Shown in pieces: positions 36,257 through 50,127 of a stretch of 64,000 bases of DNA. The notes under the pieces were generated by a model, which was not told the origin of the DNA, ran no database searches, and saw only the letters and a program-made list of their open reading frames with translations. The position numbers and the translations under genes are program-made. The first letter of the stretch is position 1; each line of letters starts with the position of its first letter. Source of the stretch: Vespula vulgaris (lineage: Eukaryota; Arthropoda; Insecta; Hymenoptera; Vespidae); contig NC_066592.1 of assembly GCF_905475345.1 (NCBI RefSeq), positions 5,458,501-5,522,500 on the forward strand, given 5' to 3'.

Positions 36257-36360
36257 TTTTCCTTCTTCTTCTTCTTCTTTTTCTTTTTCTTCTTCTTCTT
36301 CTTCTTCTCCTTCTTCTTCTTCTCCTTCTATTATTACTACTTCGCCTTCATCTTTCTTTT
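36257..36360. repeat. (CTT)n microsatellite
   Basis: CTT units with TTTTC and CTC interruptions; produces spurious poly-Ser and poly-Leu frames. Confidence 0.95.
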
Positions 36361-37832
36361 CTTCCTTTCTTCATTGAATTTTTTCTCAAAGAAAAGGGCT
36401 AAGCCGTCCGTTCGTATAATAATTGCGATTATTATATTTACAAAGTACAACGCCGAATCTTTGCATCCGAATGAAACGTGAATGTATCTTTAACTAGACA
36501 ATCCATTTTAAATGTTTAACTAAATGATTATTACGTAGACAGATAAAACGATAGATCCGACGAGACGAGATAGATCTTTTCGTTTTCACTTTTGTTTTTT
36601 TTTTACTCTCTTTCTTTTTTCTTTTCTTGTTTTTTACGATTGCGAAATCAAATATACATACGTAAGTATAGATGCAAGGTAGAGAAATAAAAATTGTATC
36701 TCCGAATGGAGAATAATCGACCCTCTCATCGATAGAAATTCTAATCGTAATAATGACTACAATCATCTCGAGACTGCTGCTACACACAATGGTTATTCGA
36801 TCGGTATCGCGAGACGAACGTGAATTATCGCGGACGATGGACTTGACTTCGACAGATGGTTCCATCGAGAACTATTTATGCTAGCTCGAATACTAAACGA
36901 ATCGAAATTTTCGCAGAATCCTTCGTGAAACTGGTATAGGTGCTTACTTACCTAGCCCATAAGTAAAAGGCGTGGAAGGGATAGCAGAAAATTAGGGACT
37001 TCCGTTTTTGACGTTACGTAATCATCGATTAAAGAACATAAAATTTCCTGTGTGTATATATATATACACACACACACATGCACACATTTTTTTTTCTTTT
37101 TTTTCTTTTCTTCTTCTTCTTATTATTTTTTTATATATCAGATAGAACGTAACCTCATCATTTTATTGTTCAATATTACGCAACGAGACAACGTTTAGTC
37201 GTTTCAATTCGAAATGATGGATATTGAAATAAAATAAAATACGTTAAAGTACGTGGAATCATTGTAGTTTACACGCCCACAACGTCCACGATCGTTACGG
37301 ACGGTTCTTTCGTCATTGTAACGTTTCCTGTCTACCGGTGGTTTTAACCAACCCCTCTTACTATATTTGGAATCTCCTGTTACAAGTCCTGTTACAAGTC
37401 TTTCGGCAAAGAAGAACCAAGGAAATCCGTTACAATGATGCGAAGACGTAGGACGTTCGTCACGGAAATGCGTAGACAAACGAATCGTAGACGTCTCCAT
37501 GAAAGTAGCTTTTCATGAAAGAAAAATTCTTTGTAGCTTTAGCTACGATCCTCTTTCATGCGGTTTCTCAAATCTTTCCTTCTTTTATTATATCTACGAA
37601 AGTATTAAAATGCAATTTCTATGTATGGATGTATTATATTTAGAAGGAATTATTGAACATTTATTCTTGGAAAATTATTCCGCTGTCTGGCATGTAGATA
37701 TGCTGTAAATATATGCATGTATATATTACTATAATATACATAGGTATATAAGATATTTTCTTCAACGAATATATGCATATATACATATGTGTGTGTGTGC
37801 GTGTGTAGCTACAGGTATACGAAACTCTAGAA

Positions 37833-37863
<31 letters not shown>

Positions 37864-38699
37864 CTACACATATTTTTCAAATTTCTCCAAATATGCATAT
37901 ATATTGTTCAATGATTATTAATTTTCCTGAAATTATAATAACTCCACTCCATATTATTACAGTACCTATTACATTTTTTAATAAAAATTTTATTTATCAA
38001 AAATGTGACAAATGTTCCAAATGAAAATGAAGTTATACACACGTATTCGTTCGTCGTGAAACGAATAGGAAAACGATAATACGGAGAAGGGTTAAAATTC
38101 AATCTGCAAGGTGCACCGAGAGTTCCTCCTACAACTCGCTTGGAAATATTTCTTCGCGAGGGCGGATGGTACTGGAAGACTGCAATTTCATCGTTGCCAT
38201 TGTTTCCCTCTCCCCTCAGCGGGCATCGCGACTACATAATTAAGCGCGCCGGAAGGATGCGTAATGCACGAATAGATCCGCGTTGTTCGTACGGCGGAAC
38301 ACGAGCCACGATGGTCGTCCTATTACCCGAACGATCCACCCACGATCACGAATATTTGCGGAATCCTTCTTGTACACCCACACGAATGTAGTAGGATACT
38401 AGCAAATCGTTTCCTTACTATTCTCTTTCTCTTTCCCTCTTTCCGTATCTTTTTCTCTATCTCTTTCTGTCTGTCTCTCTTCCGTGTACGATTCCATAAA
38501 ATCGTGAATAGCGTCTTTACGCGAATGAGAGAGAGAGAGAGAGAGAAGTTTAACGTCCACCTCGTTATATTTCTTACGATCGTTCGTACGATCATCGTTA
38601 TATCTCGAATTTCTAAAAGGAGGAATGAAATATCGATGGTTACATTTTATATCGTCATCGATTTGTAAGATAGAAGATACCGATAGAAAATAATTCGAT

Positions 38700-38733
<34 letters not shown>

Positions 38734-39431
38734 AAAGAGAAAGAAAAGAAATAAAAGTAAAGGACTCGACAAAGAAAGGTCGTCCGTAGAGGTGAATGTA
38801 CAACGCGTATGGACATGTATGTACGACAAAAACTGTCGTAAATCGAAAGCAATATTTAGTTTACAAAGTGGTATCATTAAAATCAACGTCTTGCCCTTGT
38901 CCTTTGTTCGTTGTAAACAAATATTATATACGTATATACATACATACATACATACAGTACGTACGTAGTTATAAGAGACGTAGGACAAAGTCATTCGTGC
39001 GAGTAATGTTGAACGTGTCGGTCGCGTTAAGCATTTAGTGAACAAGAAGTCGAATAATCTCATGTTCGTTAGCGAGACTCGGTGATCAACGTCGAGCTCA
39101 TTAACGTTAGGAGAAGAAAAATTGGTAATTGTAAGTTTATATCTTTATTAAGAGTAAAATGCAAAGGTAGGAGGAGTTTTGCAAAGCAAGCAAGCAAGCA
39201 AGTAGAACGTTGAACAGAACGTTATGGTTAACGTATGACGGCATTTTTTTTATGGTGTGGATCGATATGGAACAAAACATGTAGAGAGCAACGTTTATGG
39301 CAGAAATCCTCGGCGATTTATCAGAAATAGAACGGAGAACAATGCGCATTACTCGCGAACGATCGTCCGGTTTGTTTTACTCCTTGCCTAGAGATATCTC
39401 GCGAACTGTGCTAACGAAGGTCCGAAAGCGT

Positions 39432-39473
39432 TTGGCCTCGTAATGACGAGGCCAACGTCGTAAATTACGACGT
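39432..39473. repeat. Two adjoining perfect palindromes
   Basis: TTGGCCTCGT (39432-39441) and its complement (39446-39455) flank AATG; immediately next, ACGTCGTAA (39455-39463) and its complement (39465-39473) centre on one A. They sit in a low-repeat block. Confidence 0.85.
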
Positions 39474-41795
39474 CGAGCGCAAGAGAATTCCCTGAAAGCT
39501 CGGAGAGGAAGGGTGGCGGATTCTCCAGGAGAGGAGTAGAAGAGGAGAGGAGAGGAGAGGAGAGAGAAGAGGAGAAAGAGCGATGGCGATGAAAGGGAAG
39601 CGTCGAGTCGCGAACGACGCTACATAAACACAGGCACAGAAAGACGGTCATATATATATATATATATATATATGTATATGTATGTATATAGGTATGTAGA
39701 TATATATATATATATATGTGTATGTATGTGTGTATGTATGTATGTATGTATGTATGCATCATTGTACGTATATACGTGAATACTCAACACTAAAACGATT
39801 CACCCTTTGCAATGGTGAACGCGAGCTACGTCCGTCCGCAGGCATTATATGCTGGAAACGCAGTTTGTCTTATCATTCGCCATCTAGTAATGGCGAGGAG
39901 CATTGCTTTACGACTAATGGACTTGCACCGGTAAATCACCACAGCACAATGCTCGCCGCTCTGCGGACGATTTACGAGCTTGGTCCAAACGCGGCATCGA
40001 TCCTACGCTGTATAAAAGATCCGAGCTAGACTCCCTAGGACCGAACTCGAAAGTGGATTTCAAGCTTTACGGCGTAAGAGAGTTTTGTAAAAGATAGATA
40101 GATAGATAGATAGATACAGATAGATGGATGGATAGATAGATAGATAGAGAGAGAGAGAGAAAGAAAGGGATAGAAGTTCCTATCGAAATGCGAAATTTCT
40201 ATACTTCGAAAAATAGGAATAAGTCTCGTAAATCATAGAAAACTTTGCCAGGTTAAATTTTGAACACCTGTGAAGTATATAAGCGATTATTATTTGCATG
40301 TTCGTCGATATTTTTCGTGTTTATTTTCTACGATAACACCGATGACTTTCCTCGACCTTCTTACGTTCTTCTGCGAGAAGAAGAGAGAAGGGAAAGAAAA
40401 TTTTGCGCTGCTTTTCGAAGGAAACAGTTTTATTTGAACGTTTATGCGTATCACCCATGTTCGTGCGTATTTTTTTTTTTTTTTTTTTTTTCGAAGGATC
40501 CGTTCCAACGTAACTTTGTTAGCTACGATCGTATCTCGTTTTCTTTTTTCTTTTTATTTTTTATTCTTTTCACTCTCGGAGAATTTCAATCATCGAAGGA
40601 CGAGAAGAAACTCGCAGTTATAAGAACGTCGCTCGATCCCGGATGCATCGAAGATCGAGGCGCGATCCTCATCTTAAAAAGTATGTACTTTCGATGCTGC
40701 AGAGCGAAAAGCACTTAGGGAACGCCTCGGGTAAGCTGTGTAATAGTAATAATAACGTTATCGACGTTTTGTTCGAAGGGGACGATAAATGTTTATCGGC
40801 GAATACTCGTGCCCACGTAAACGAGGTTCCGGGGGCGTGAGTAAATCTATAAAAGACGGAAATTTTTTTCTGCCGTAGGCTACGTAAAACTACTACAGGA
40901 TACCGTGTGCATCCGAATCGGACGACTTTAAACGGAAACATTGTTTCCTTGAACTCGTCAAGTTATATATCTATAATATTTTTGAAAGGGAAACAATCAT
41001 AAAATTAAGAATTAGAGAAGTATCGAAGCGACGACGGATATTTTCAAAATTACATACAATAGCAAGAATGTCGTAATGTTATCAAAATAATAAAATAATA
41101 AAAAAAAAAATGAAGAAAGAAAGAAAGAAAGAAATCTTCGTCTTAGGAAAATCTTGTCGAAAATAGATGACGATATCGAACGTCTTAAAAATATTTCGAA
41201 TATTTCGTGGGATTGGACGAAAATTTAAGGGGGAGGAAAAATAAAAAAAAAAAAATAATAAAAATAAAAAGAGAAAGAAAAAAATTAGTTTCTCGATGGC
41301 TCGTTTATAAGATAACTCTCTATTCTTTTTCTTTCTCACTTTCAACGATTCATCTCGAAGGATCGAGGATGTACAAAGCCGAGATAATCCGGTATAGTTC
41401 TCGAACGAAGCTTCAAGACGACGGCACTCGAGTATTGTGCTTCGAAGAGGTGGCTAATTAAATTATTTTCCTCGTTCATTCGACAGCGGGTGGATCCTGT
41501 CGGCTGGTCTCTATCCGGTCAGTCACTACTTCAGACCAAGCACTTCTTTCGAGAAGTTCTATTGTATCCGTCGACACATCGCTCGCCTTTCCAATTAGCG
41601 CGGCTTCGAGAAGGTGAAAGAGAAGGAGATTGCCATCTTTCGCGTCATTATTTCACGACTAACGCTGCTTTCCTTTTCTTTTTCTCCTTCTTCTTTTCCT
41701 TTTTCTTCTTCTTTTTCCTCTTCTTCTTCTTCTTTTAAATTTTACACCTGCGAGAATTACGTCTTCTTTTTTATTAATTTTGTATTATGATTTTT

Positions 41796-41852
41796 GTATT
41801 ATTTTATTTATTTATTTTATTTTATTTTATTTTATTTTATTTTATTTTATTT
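41796..41852. repeat. (TTTTA)n array
   Basis: Begins as TTTA and becomes about eight TTTTA units. Confidence 0.95.
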
Positions 41853-42102
41853 TTAACAGATTCGTACAAGGATGTCTTCAATTTTTAAGCTTTCATTAGA
41901 CTGTACTCTCGTTAAAAAGTCTTTCACCATCGAACTATTTAATAATCTTTCTCGAAAATTTTACTCGTTATATTCGAAAACATGGCAACGTAAAAATTAT
42001 AGGAATTATGTCGGTAGTACCTTGTAATAGAAAAAAATATTTCTTTCGGAAAAGTGAAATTTTTATAAGGTAGGTGGGAACGATGATGTTTGGATTTCGT
42101 GT

Positions 42103-42177
<75 letters not shown>

Positions 42178-42185
42178 TCTCTCTC
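42103..42185. repeat. (CT)n microsatellite
   Basis: About 40 CT units with one CTGT interruption. Confidence 0.95.
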
Positions 42186-43650
42186 GAGGAAGGACTAAGG
42201 ATCGCGGCTAATGTGCCGTTGCTTGGAATTATAGCGTTACGAATCTTTCTTTTTTTTTTCCTTGGGTTTGAAAGAACAGAGAAGAAAAAGCGTCTCTGGC
42301 GAGAAAGAAAAGGGAAAGAAGTAAAAAGAAAGAACGACAACAACAACAACAAAATTACGAAGGAAAAGAGAAAAAAGAAGAAAAAGTCGAACGCACTCTG
42401 GTTTCGCGTTTCCGTGAGAAATATATCTACTTGTCTATCTAATAATATGTTTCAAGTTGTTTAAATCGCATTAACCATGTCTCTTTGTGTATTCTCTTTT
42501 TTTTTATCTAGGTCTCTTTTCAATCTAGGCAGTAGGTTAATTATTTATGAAAGAAAGAAATGAAAGAGATCGAAACGCCATTTCAACTCGTTCTCCTCTG
42601 TGATAGGCTTAAAATTTTTTCAAAATATAATACGAGAGATAGAGAGAGATAGAAAGAGTGATCTTTAACTTCTGTCCGCAGTGGCTTCTGTCCATTAGTT
42701 GGATAAGATCTTCAGGCCGTTGAATTGGACCTTTACTCTCCCGACCCCAATTTGTATCTTTCTTCTCATCATCTTGGTACCTTTACCAGCTCGAGCTTTG
42801 TCGGTATGCGAAAAATGATGCTGGAATTTTGCTGATAGGATCGCAGGTATGTCGCACCTCTCTTTCTAATCACGTGCTTGTTATACAGGATGTCCGAGAC
42901 TGTTAAAGGTGAAAATACACGATAGTTATGACTTGTTAAAAATTGATTAGATACGAAAAAAAAAAGAGAGAGAAAAAAGACGAAGAAGAAAAAAAGAAAG
43001 AACGAATTCAATCAATTTTCGAGTATGCAGGTAAAACAAATATATAGATTTCGTTTATCGAAATTGATTTCACGAAGTTAGGCTAAAATTTATATTTAAT
43101 GGGCCTCGATGTATTTCGTTTGAACCGAGCACATTAAAAAGGTTTTTTTTTTCTTCCTTTCTTCCTTTCGTTTTGTATTTTTTTCTTCTTTTCTTTTTGA
43201 AATAGGTACTCCTTACTCGTAGCTGACCTTTGAATTCGTTCCTGCTATTAGCATGATCGATGGGACGGCTTGTTTGTTTATCCTTCTTTTCGTTGCCGCT
43301 TCCACGCTTTAATATAGGTCGATGTTCTCTGAAAAGAAAGTTCGGCGAGTGCAGTCGCCTGTAGGAAGGATTAATTATTTTCTCAGTTATTCATCTTCAC
43401 CGGTAACATTCATCAAGATGTCATTCGATTCATGAGATTTAAAGACTTGTAAAGCGATTATTCGATGAACTTACAGGCTTGTACGATTTCTTTCACGACT
43501 CTATTAACACGGAAATGAATTTAAACTTGTTCTCGAAAGTCATTGACGAGGGGGAAAAAAAGAAAAAAGAAAAAGAAAGAAAAGAAAGATGGCGATGATA
43601 AATTTGTATTGGACAAAAATCAAATTAGAAAGAGATAGAAAGAAAGTACA

Positions 43651-43694
<44 letters not shown>

Positions 43695-44412
43695 CTACTC
43701 GATATCGATAGTTTGATGATCGTTGATATTGCCTACAATTTTTTGATGCAAGTTCATCGAAGAGAATCGGATAATGAGTTGGAAGAGACCTGGCGCCAGC
43801 GGCTTCGTCATGGCCTTATTCCGTTAAGGCCATTTTTTGTCGCTCGATCTTTTCAGACGATCGAGACCAGTCGTAAGATTTCCAAAATAACGTACCTCAC
43901 CTGGACGATAAAACGTCTTTCCAAGCACCCGAACACGTTGTTTCACATACTGATCGTGATTACGAGATAACTCGTTGAGTAGGTATAATGAACGGACCCG
44001 ACCGACCGACCGACCGACCGTTCATTCGACCGTCCGACCGGTCGATCGTAGGCTCGCAAAAAATTCGAGTTGAGTTTCGGAGCAGGATAATTTCAAACAA
44101 TCTTCTATATAAATATAATAATAATTGTCATAGTAACATTACGGGATGGTTGATCTGATCTGACGAAAGAAAAATGGTACGGCGTAATTCGATTGATACG
44201 AAGGTTAACGAGTTTATTCCGAAGGTCATTTCAGAACGGATATTGACGGGTCAAGATTGGGGAATAAAACGAGCTTCGTTGTTGTCGAGCTTACGAATCG
44301 ATTCTATAAGAGTTGATTTTACTATTGGATTATGTGAAGAAAATCAAAGTTTTCGACTCGCAATGGCTTTGGTGTTAGACGAGGGTCTGACTGCCGCTTC
44401 ATTGTGTGATGG

Positions 44413-44446
<34 letters not shown>

Positions 44447-45839
44447 TTTTCTCTCTATCTCTCTCCCTCTGTCTTTCTTATATAGCTTACCTCTCTTTCT
44501 CTTCCCTTCGATAAAAGATAGCATTCGTAATCGCTTTTAATTACTTTATAATGAGGCCGTGATTTGGCTCTCCCTGACTGGCGCCAACATCGGAGGCCAA
44601 AGAAGGAAGACAAAAAGGAAAAGAAGAGATAGGAAGATGAAGAAGAGAAGAAAAAGGAAAAAGGGGGACTTGCGGTTTCGTGGCAGCTTGATGGCTTTAT
44701 ACTCCGGTTTTATAACGAACAAAAGAGTATTTTCGACTTAAGCCACGATGCTTTTTTAAGAAACAAACGCGACGAGAGTAATTCACCGAACATATATTGC
44801 TTCTTCAATATTTCCTACTACACTCTTACACACACATATATATTTCGTTAAAAAATATTTCATTGTCAAATGAAATCGGCAATCGAATCGGAAGAGAAAA
44901 ATATTAACATTCGTTTCATTATCCTTTTTTCTATTTTCTTTTTCGACGATCAAATAATACAATCGATCGAGGGTGATAGAAATGAGAGTGGGATGGGGGT
45001 TAACTCATAGATAACATTTATAGATTTTCAAAATTTGATCATGTTGGAAGGTGAATTGGAGTTGTAAAAAATTGACACGCGTTCGTCGTTGTTGCGGCCT
45101 ATTAAAGATTCTGAGCAGCTCATTTAGATACCTGTACCTTCGTCGGTCATGGCGTTGAAGAGGGATGAGAATCAGAAAGAAAGAGAGAAAGAGAGAGAGA
45201 GAGAGAAAGAGAGAATGAGAGAATGAGAGGATGAGAGGAGTGACTAATGCGTCTGTAGCTCCCTGAAAAAAGCGTCCGTGCGGTCGAGCATCAAAGGATT
45301 CTTTGGCGCCGCTTCTTCTTATTCCTTTCTAGCCGCAACGCGGACGTCGCTCTTTCACGTTGTCCAGGATGCGACCGACCGTAACCCTACGATTGTCTAT
45401 TACGACCTAAGTCCTTCTGTTTCTCTCGCCTTTCCTTTAGAGGAAGATAACGTCGAGACAATCGATGTACCGATCGTGTCTTCGATAATGATGATTAAAC
45501 TCTTTACAAATTGGATTCCTTTTAAATTGAATGTTCTTAGAACTTTTTCTATCTATCTTTTTCTTTTTTTTTTTCTTTTTTCTTAAAGGTCAATTTTTTT
45601 TTCTAACCTCTCTTTTTAGAAAATACGTCTCCTGTATCACGTTCTTTCTTCTTCTTCCTCTTCTTCTTCTTCTTCTTCTCTTGCGAAGGAGTCACGATAA
45701 ATTACACGTACGTACAATTTACAATCGACGATCGATGTTTATGAATTTTCTTACGCGTCAATTACGTGGTCGCACGAAGGCTCATTTTGATAAAGCCCAA
45801 GAGAATTTTCTTCTTAACATCCGGGATGCGTTCTGACCC

Positions 45840-46275
45840 TGGAATAAGATCCGTTCAATTTTATTTACCGTCTCTTTAACTCGATCGATTCATTGCACCG
45901 GAGCGTCGCGATAAATCCCACTGGCAAATCGAATGCAAATTGCAAATAAATTACAGTCCTAACCGTCATTTGCGCAGTTGCATGCAACTTCTGTGAAACG
46001 ATTTCCCTCCGGCTTCGATGCATCGCTTCTCTTTTTCTCCCTTTCTCTTCTCTTTCTCTCTCTCTCTCTTGCTCTCTCTCTCTCTCTATCTCTCTATCTC
46101 TTTCTCTTTGTGTCTCTTTCCATCGACCATCGTGTTCACGTGTATCAATCAGCTAATTGCCTTTCGGCACAATTATATCATTATTTAATTAATTGCGTAC
46201 TGCCAATCGTCGACTCACCCTACGGTTCTTGTGCCGCATGTGAACTAATTACAGCCCTTTGCACGTGTTAGAGTA
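45840..46275. promoter_or_regulatory. Low-repeat AT-rich blocks with homeodomain/POU-like cores
   Basis: Two non-repetitive segments (45840-45995 and 46130-46275) flank a CT run. The first has ATGCAAATTGCAAATAAATTA and a TTGCATGCAA palindrome; the second has CAGCTAATTG, TATTTAATTAATTG and CACGTG-like elements. They resemble enhancer sequence; this is inference only. Confidence 0.25.
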
Positions 46276-46402
46276 TTAACTTTGCCGTCTTCATGCATAC
46301 GTGTATTCCGTTCGTGCTTGTAGCTACTGAAATGAATTCCACTTCATAGTACAGACTTGCGTATACGTGCATATCTACATATATCTATATACCTATAAAT
46401 AT

Positions 46403-46437
<35 letters not shown>

Positions 46438-46793
46438 CACATACGTTTATATATATGTATATATGTATATATGCATACGTACATATAACTACGATGACGA
46501 CAAAGCGTTTAATAGGTTTTAAAGAATCATCAAAGAAGTCATAAATATCATCATAATTTTTTATAAGTCATGAAATAAAAAAAAAATTTGACGACGACGA
46601 CGACGACAAGAAACAGTCATCCATGTTATGGTTAAGAGAGGAAATGAAAAGGAGCAAGAATTGAAAATGAATTTGCAAAAAGATTTTACATCTTTATTCG
46701 TAGACATTTGAAACTTTATTGTTGGCTTTAGTTAAGATAGGAACATTAAGTAGCAATAAAGTAGCCATCGCTGAGGCAAAATTTACGACTCAC

Positions 46794-46886
46794 CGTCCGG
46801 TTTCAGCGCACCGTAATGATGAGGTGTGGTAATAATAGTTACGAGCGATCCTTCCACATCGTTGTCTGACATATCAGACAAGAAAA
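46794..46886 (-). CDS. Candidate 93-bp internal exon (phase 1-1), unidentified protein
   Basis: Minus strand: ATGTTTCCAG / exon / GTGAGT. The frame reads FLSDMSDNDVEGSLVTII, then TTPHHYGALKPD, non-repetitive and coding-like. Length is a multiple of three, with phase 1 at both ends, matching the candidate exon at 33976-34074. The frame stays open upstream for about 100 bp, so a more distant acceptor is possible. I do not recognise the family. Confidence 0.4.
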
Positions 46887-48996
46887 CTGGAAACATATTG
46901 TGTCGTACACAGTAATACGGCACATTGCACCGATAAACGAGCGTCCTCGAGGATGTTCTTTCTTTCTTTCTTTTTTTTTTCTTTGTTTTGTACTTTGAAA
47001 GAGGGAGAAGGAGAGAGAGGGGGAGAGAGAGAGAGAGAGAGAATCGTGTGCATAATGCATTCGTGACATTGCGTCCTATCGATGCTACCCGAGCACATCT
47101 ACTACGATCGATAAGTCGAAACATGGCGTCACTCAGGTGCGCTGGAGTGCACGCTCTCTTGCTACCATTCGTGTGCGTTGCCTATATACTTTCTCGATGC
47201 ATTTCCACTTGAAAATGGCGCCTAATTGTATATCCAGCCAACACGTGGCTTTATTCGCGAGAACTATCACCTAGCGACGTTTATGGGTTTACGCGTTTAT
47301 TTTTATTTTTGTGATTCCGTCTTACGTAGTTACATTACATTATCGCTTTATATTCCATAAGAAGAAACACTTTTCCTTCTTCGTGATTTTTCTTCATTTG
47401 TTCTTTTGTTCTTTCTTTTCTTATTTTTTTTTTTTTTATTCTATGCGAAACGTTCGACACGATCGAAACGATAAATATCTAATCTGTATTGTATGCTATC
47501 CATGATTTATGAAGAAATTATCGAACGATTCGTTGAGGGATCATCGCGTACGAAGAGCAACTCGAGTAGCAATATGCGATGGCTTCCGGATCGTACGTGC
47601 TGCTCGGCTTCGATGTCGAGCTCTGTCATTATTCAAGGGTGAAGCCTTTTGAAGCGTACACACGAGGAAACGTTCGCATCTCTCTACGTGAAATCATGAA
47701 CGTATCATTAGAAGCATAAAATTACTCGACGCTAGCGAGTCGCTAGCGCCAGTTTTCAATCAGTCCACGTCGGATTACAGATCTCAACGATAAAATCGAC
47801 TTCGGTTTTATGATTTAGTATTAACGAAGGGAGTCACATTACGAGTCGAAAATCAAACTGTGATACTCCTCGTATTAGTAGTGGTAGTTGTTGTTTTGAT
47901 GTTCGTCAGATGTGTCCGATCGATTTTTATTCGTTTTAATTATAATAATCGTTTTAATGGTCAACAATACCATTTGATACTCGATCTAGTTTTTCTTTCC
48001 ATTGGAAAGTTTCGACGAGGTATAGGTAACTTATTTAAGGTTACATATTCAACCGAGTATGATCGAAACCTAAATGGAAGTTAAGAAAATAAACGCAAAC
48101 CACGGAGGAACTTAATCCCATGGAATGTTCTGGTAGCTTTATGTCCCGTCGTAAACTTTTGAATGCTTTCGCCTTTTTTCGTACCTACCGACGACCACTA
48201 CCGTCACCTTGGACTATAAAAACCAACCGATTTCACTCGCCGACGATCCACTCTGGCTAATGAGCCGTGTGTGTTTATGCGATCATCTATGATTCGGCTA
48301 CCGTTAGTCTGCTTTTGCGAGCTCCACCTATTAATTGGAATTTATTATACACCCATTAAGCACCAATATATAACCTCCTAACTTGAAACGAATGAACGAC
48401 TACTTGTCTTACGACATAATAATATCATATTTTTAGAGTTTCGATCAAACGAGATATTTCATAAGGAAGCATGCGATCTTGCATTAATATAGAAACATAC
48501 AATGATACGATAATGCCTCTAAAGAATATTTTAACAAAAGTATCTATCATTAATCTTTCGATCATATAGAAATCATCAGAGAAGTGAGGGAAAAAAGGAA
48601 AAATTCAATTAAGATAAATAAGAATCAAATCAAACATTGATTTGATACATTGATAGTACAGATACGCGTATAGACATATACATACATTTATCGGCGACGA
48701 AGGGTACAGTGGGACGCGCTCGTTTGGAATTAAAGCGTACCACCCAGCGACGCCCTGGACCACCTAGGGGTCGACGGAGGCGTTGGACCGAGGCGTCCTT
48801 GATACGCCCCTGCGCGTGCTGCAAGAACTCACCGACGGTAGTCGGGCACACGCGCGCTTTACGTTCGCTCGTGGATACAAGAAGATTACGCCGTTGCCCT
48901 CTCTCTCTCTTTCTTTCTTTCTTTCTTTGTCTCTCTCTCTCTCTCTCTTTTTCTTTCGAACACGCGAGAGAAGAAAAGAGAGGAAAGAAAGCGAGA

Positions 48997-48997
<1 letters not shown>

Positions 48998-49049
<52 letters not shown>
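48998..49049. repeat. (GCAA)n array
   Basis: About thirteen AAGC/GCAA units; frames give Ala/Ser/Lys/Gln or Leu/Ala/Cys strings. A shorter GCAAGCAA run occurs at 39186-39202 and CTTG units at 49918-49937. Confidence 0.95.
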
Positions 49050-49050
<1 letters not shown>

Positions 49051-50041
49051 GGCCAGAATTATCTCGGCAGGGGCGTGGGCGTGACGAGTTTCGAGAACCC
49101 TCCTCCTCCTCCTCTTCTCCCTTTTGCGATCTGCTGCCACAGTATACACTTCTTCTGTCTCCGATTCGGTCCATACTACTCTTCCTCTCCGTTGCCTTCT
49201 GAAATTCGACGATCCCCCTACCCGTTTTTCTCTTTACCAGTTAAAGGTAAGAATAAAAAAAAAAAAGAAAAGAAAAAAAGAAAGGAAGGAATAGAAAAAA
49301 TGAATTGCGGACATGGGGGTAAATAAGTAAGTAAATAAATAAGTAAGTACTTGCGTGTATTTTAATATACGCGTTATAGGTACTTACCTATAATACGTAT
49401 GTAACTGTGCGGCCTATTCGAAATTACGAATTAACGAAGCTTCCTTGCAACCGTCCACCCTACCTACGACCTTCTCTCTTTAACTTTGTGAAATATTGTT
49501 TCTCGACATATGCTCCTCGTAGAAAAGAGAGAGAGAGAGAAGGAGAACAAGTATTTCGTTTTGACACGACGCCGAACCATGATCGATGCCTTTTCTCGAC
49601 ACAGATGACGACTTCGTTCATCGTTTTTTTTTCTCTTTTTTTTCTTTTCGAGCTTACCTTCATTTTTCCTTTTCTTCTTCTCTCTATCTTTTTCTCTTTC
49701 CTTCTTCTCTTCCCCTTTTATCTTGTTTCGGGCGTGGAGCAGTCGTTAACCGGACAGAGCACATCGAACATCTGCGAAACTTCTGTCTTCTTCTCCTCGC
49801 ATTGATAGTCACACCGCACCGTATAGACAACTCCGACATGTGTTGGAGATACGAAAAGTTTTCTTTGCCTTTCGATATCCTTATACTTATTTACTTACAT
49901 ACATATTTACTTATTTGCTCGCTTGCTTGCTTGCTTGTGCATTTATGCGGATAAATAGAAATTTTTGAAAAAGTGTAACCATATGGAATATATTTCTAAA
50001 TATATGACGCTATATTTCTAAATATATTCTGTTCTAAATAT

Positions 50042-50127
50042 AAATGTTAGATATAAAACGTGAAAATAGCTATCCATCGTGCTTGACGAGAATGAATATA
50101 CTTAGTACTGATACTCTTTCAATAATT
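50042..50127 (+). repeat. 86-bp direct repeat, copy 1
   Basis: Matches 51300-51385 at 85 of 86 positions (G at 50110 versus A at 51368). Flanking sequence on both sides is unrelated. Confidence 0.95.

Larger units (their letters stand above)
34581..46793. other. Gene-poor stretch with dense simple repeats
   Basis: No confident gene. Repeats: T-rich tract (34690-34770), GA (35777-35913; 36062-36113), CTT (36257-36360), TA (37841-37863; 39652-39716), TATG (39720-39756), GATA (40096-40163), T run (40471-40490), CTT (41681-41736), TTTTA (41796-41852), CT (42103-42185), GA (43654-43691), CCGA (43997-44020), CT (44410-44470), GA (45180-45230), CTT (45640-45680) and CT (46050-46110). A low-repeat block with two perfect palindromes lies at 39370-39530. 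Confidence 0.55.

Noticed and set aside
42103..42464. Long open frames across CT/GA repeats here and elsewhere (23.0, 26.2, 33.6, 36.0, 57.1 kb)
   Set aside because: They are translations of microsatellites (Ser-Leu or Arg-Glu strings) without splice or start support.
43905..43965. Minus-strand exon with CAG/GTGAGG donor
   Set aside because: Open frame but phase 0 to 1, weak acceptor, and no match to the other candidate exons.
48700..48840. Minus-strand exon candidate (HAQGRIKDAS... frame)
   Set aside because: Open in two frames, has competing splice sites (GTTCTTGCAG, TCG/GTGAGT) and does not fit phase with a clear partner.
48998..49049. CRISPR-like or satellite array
   Set aside because: Units are four bases with no spacers; it is an ordinary (GCAA)n microsatellite.
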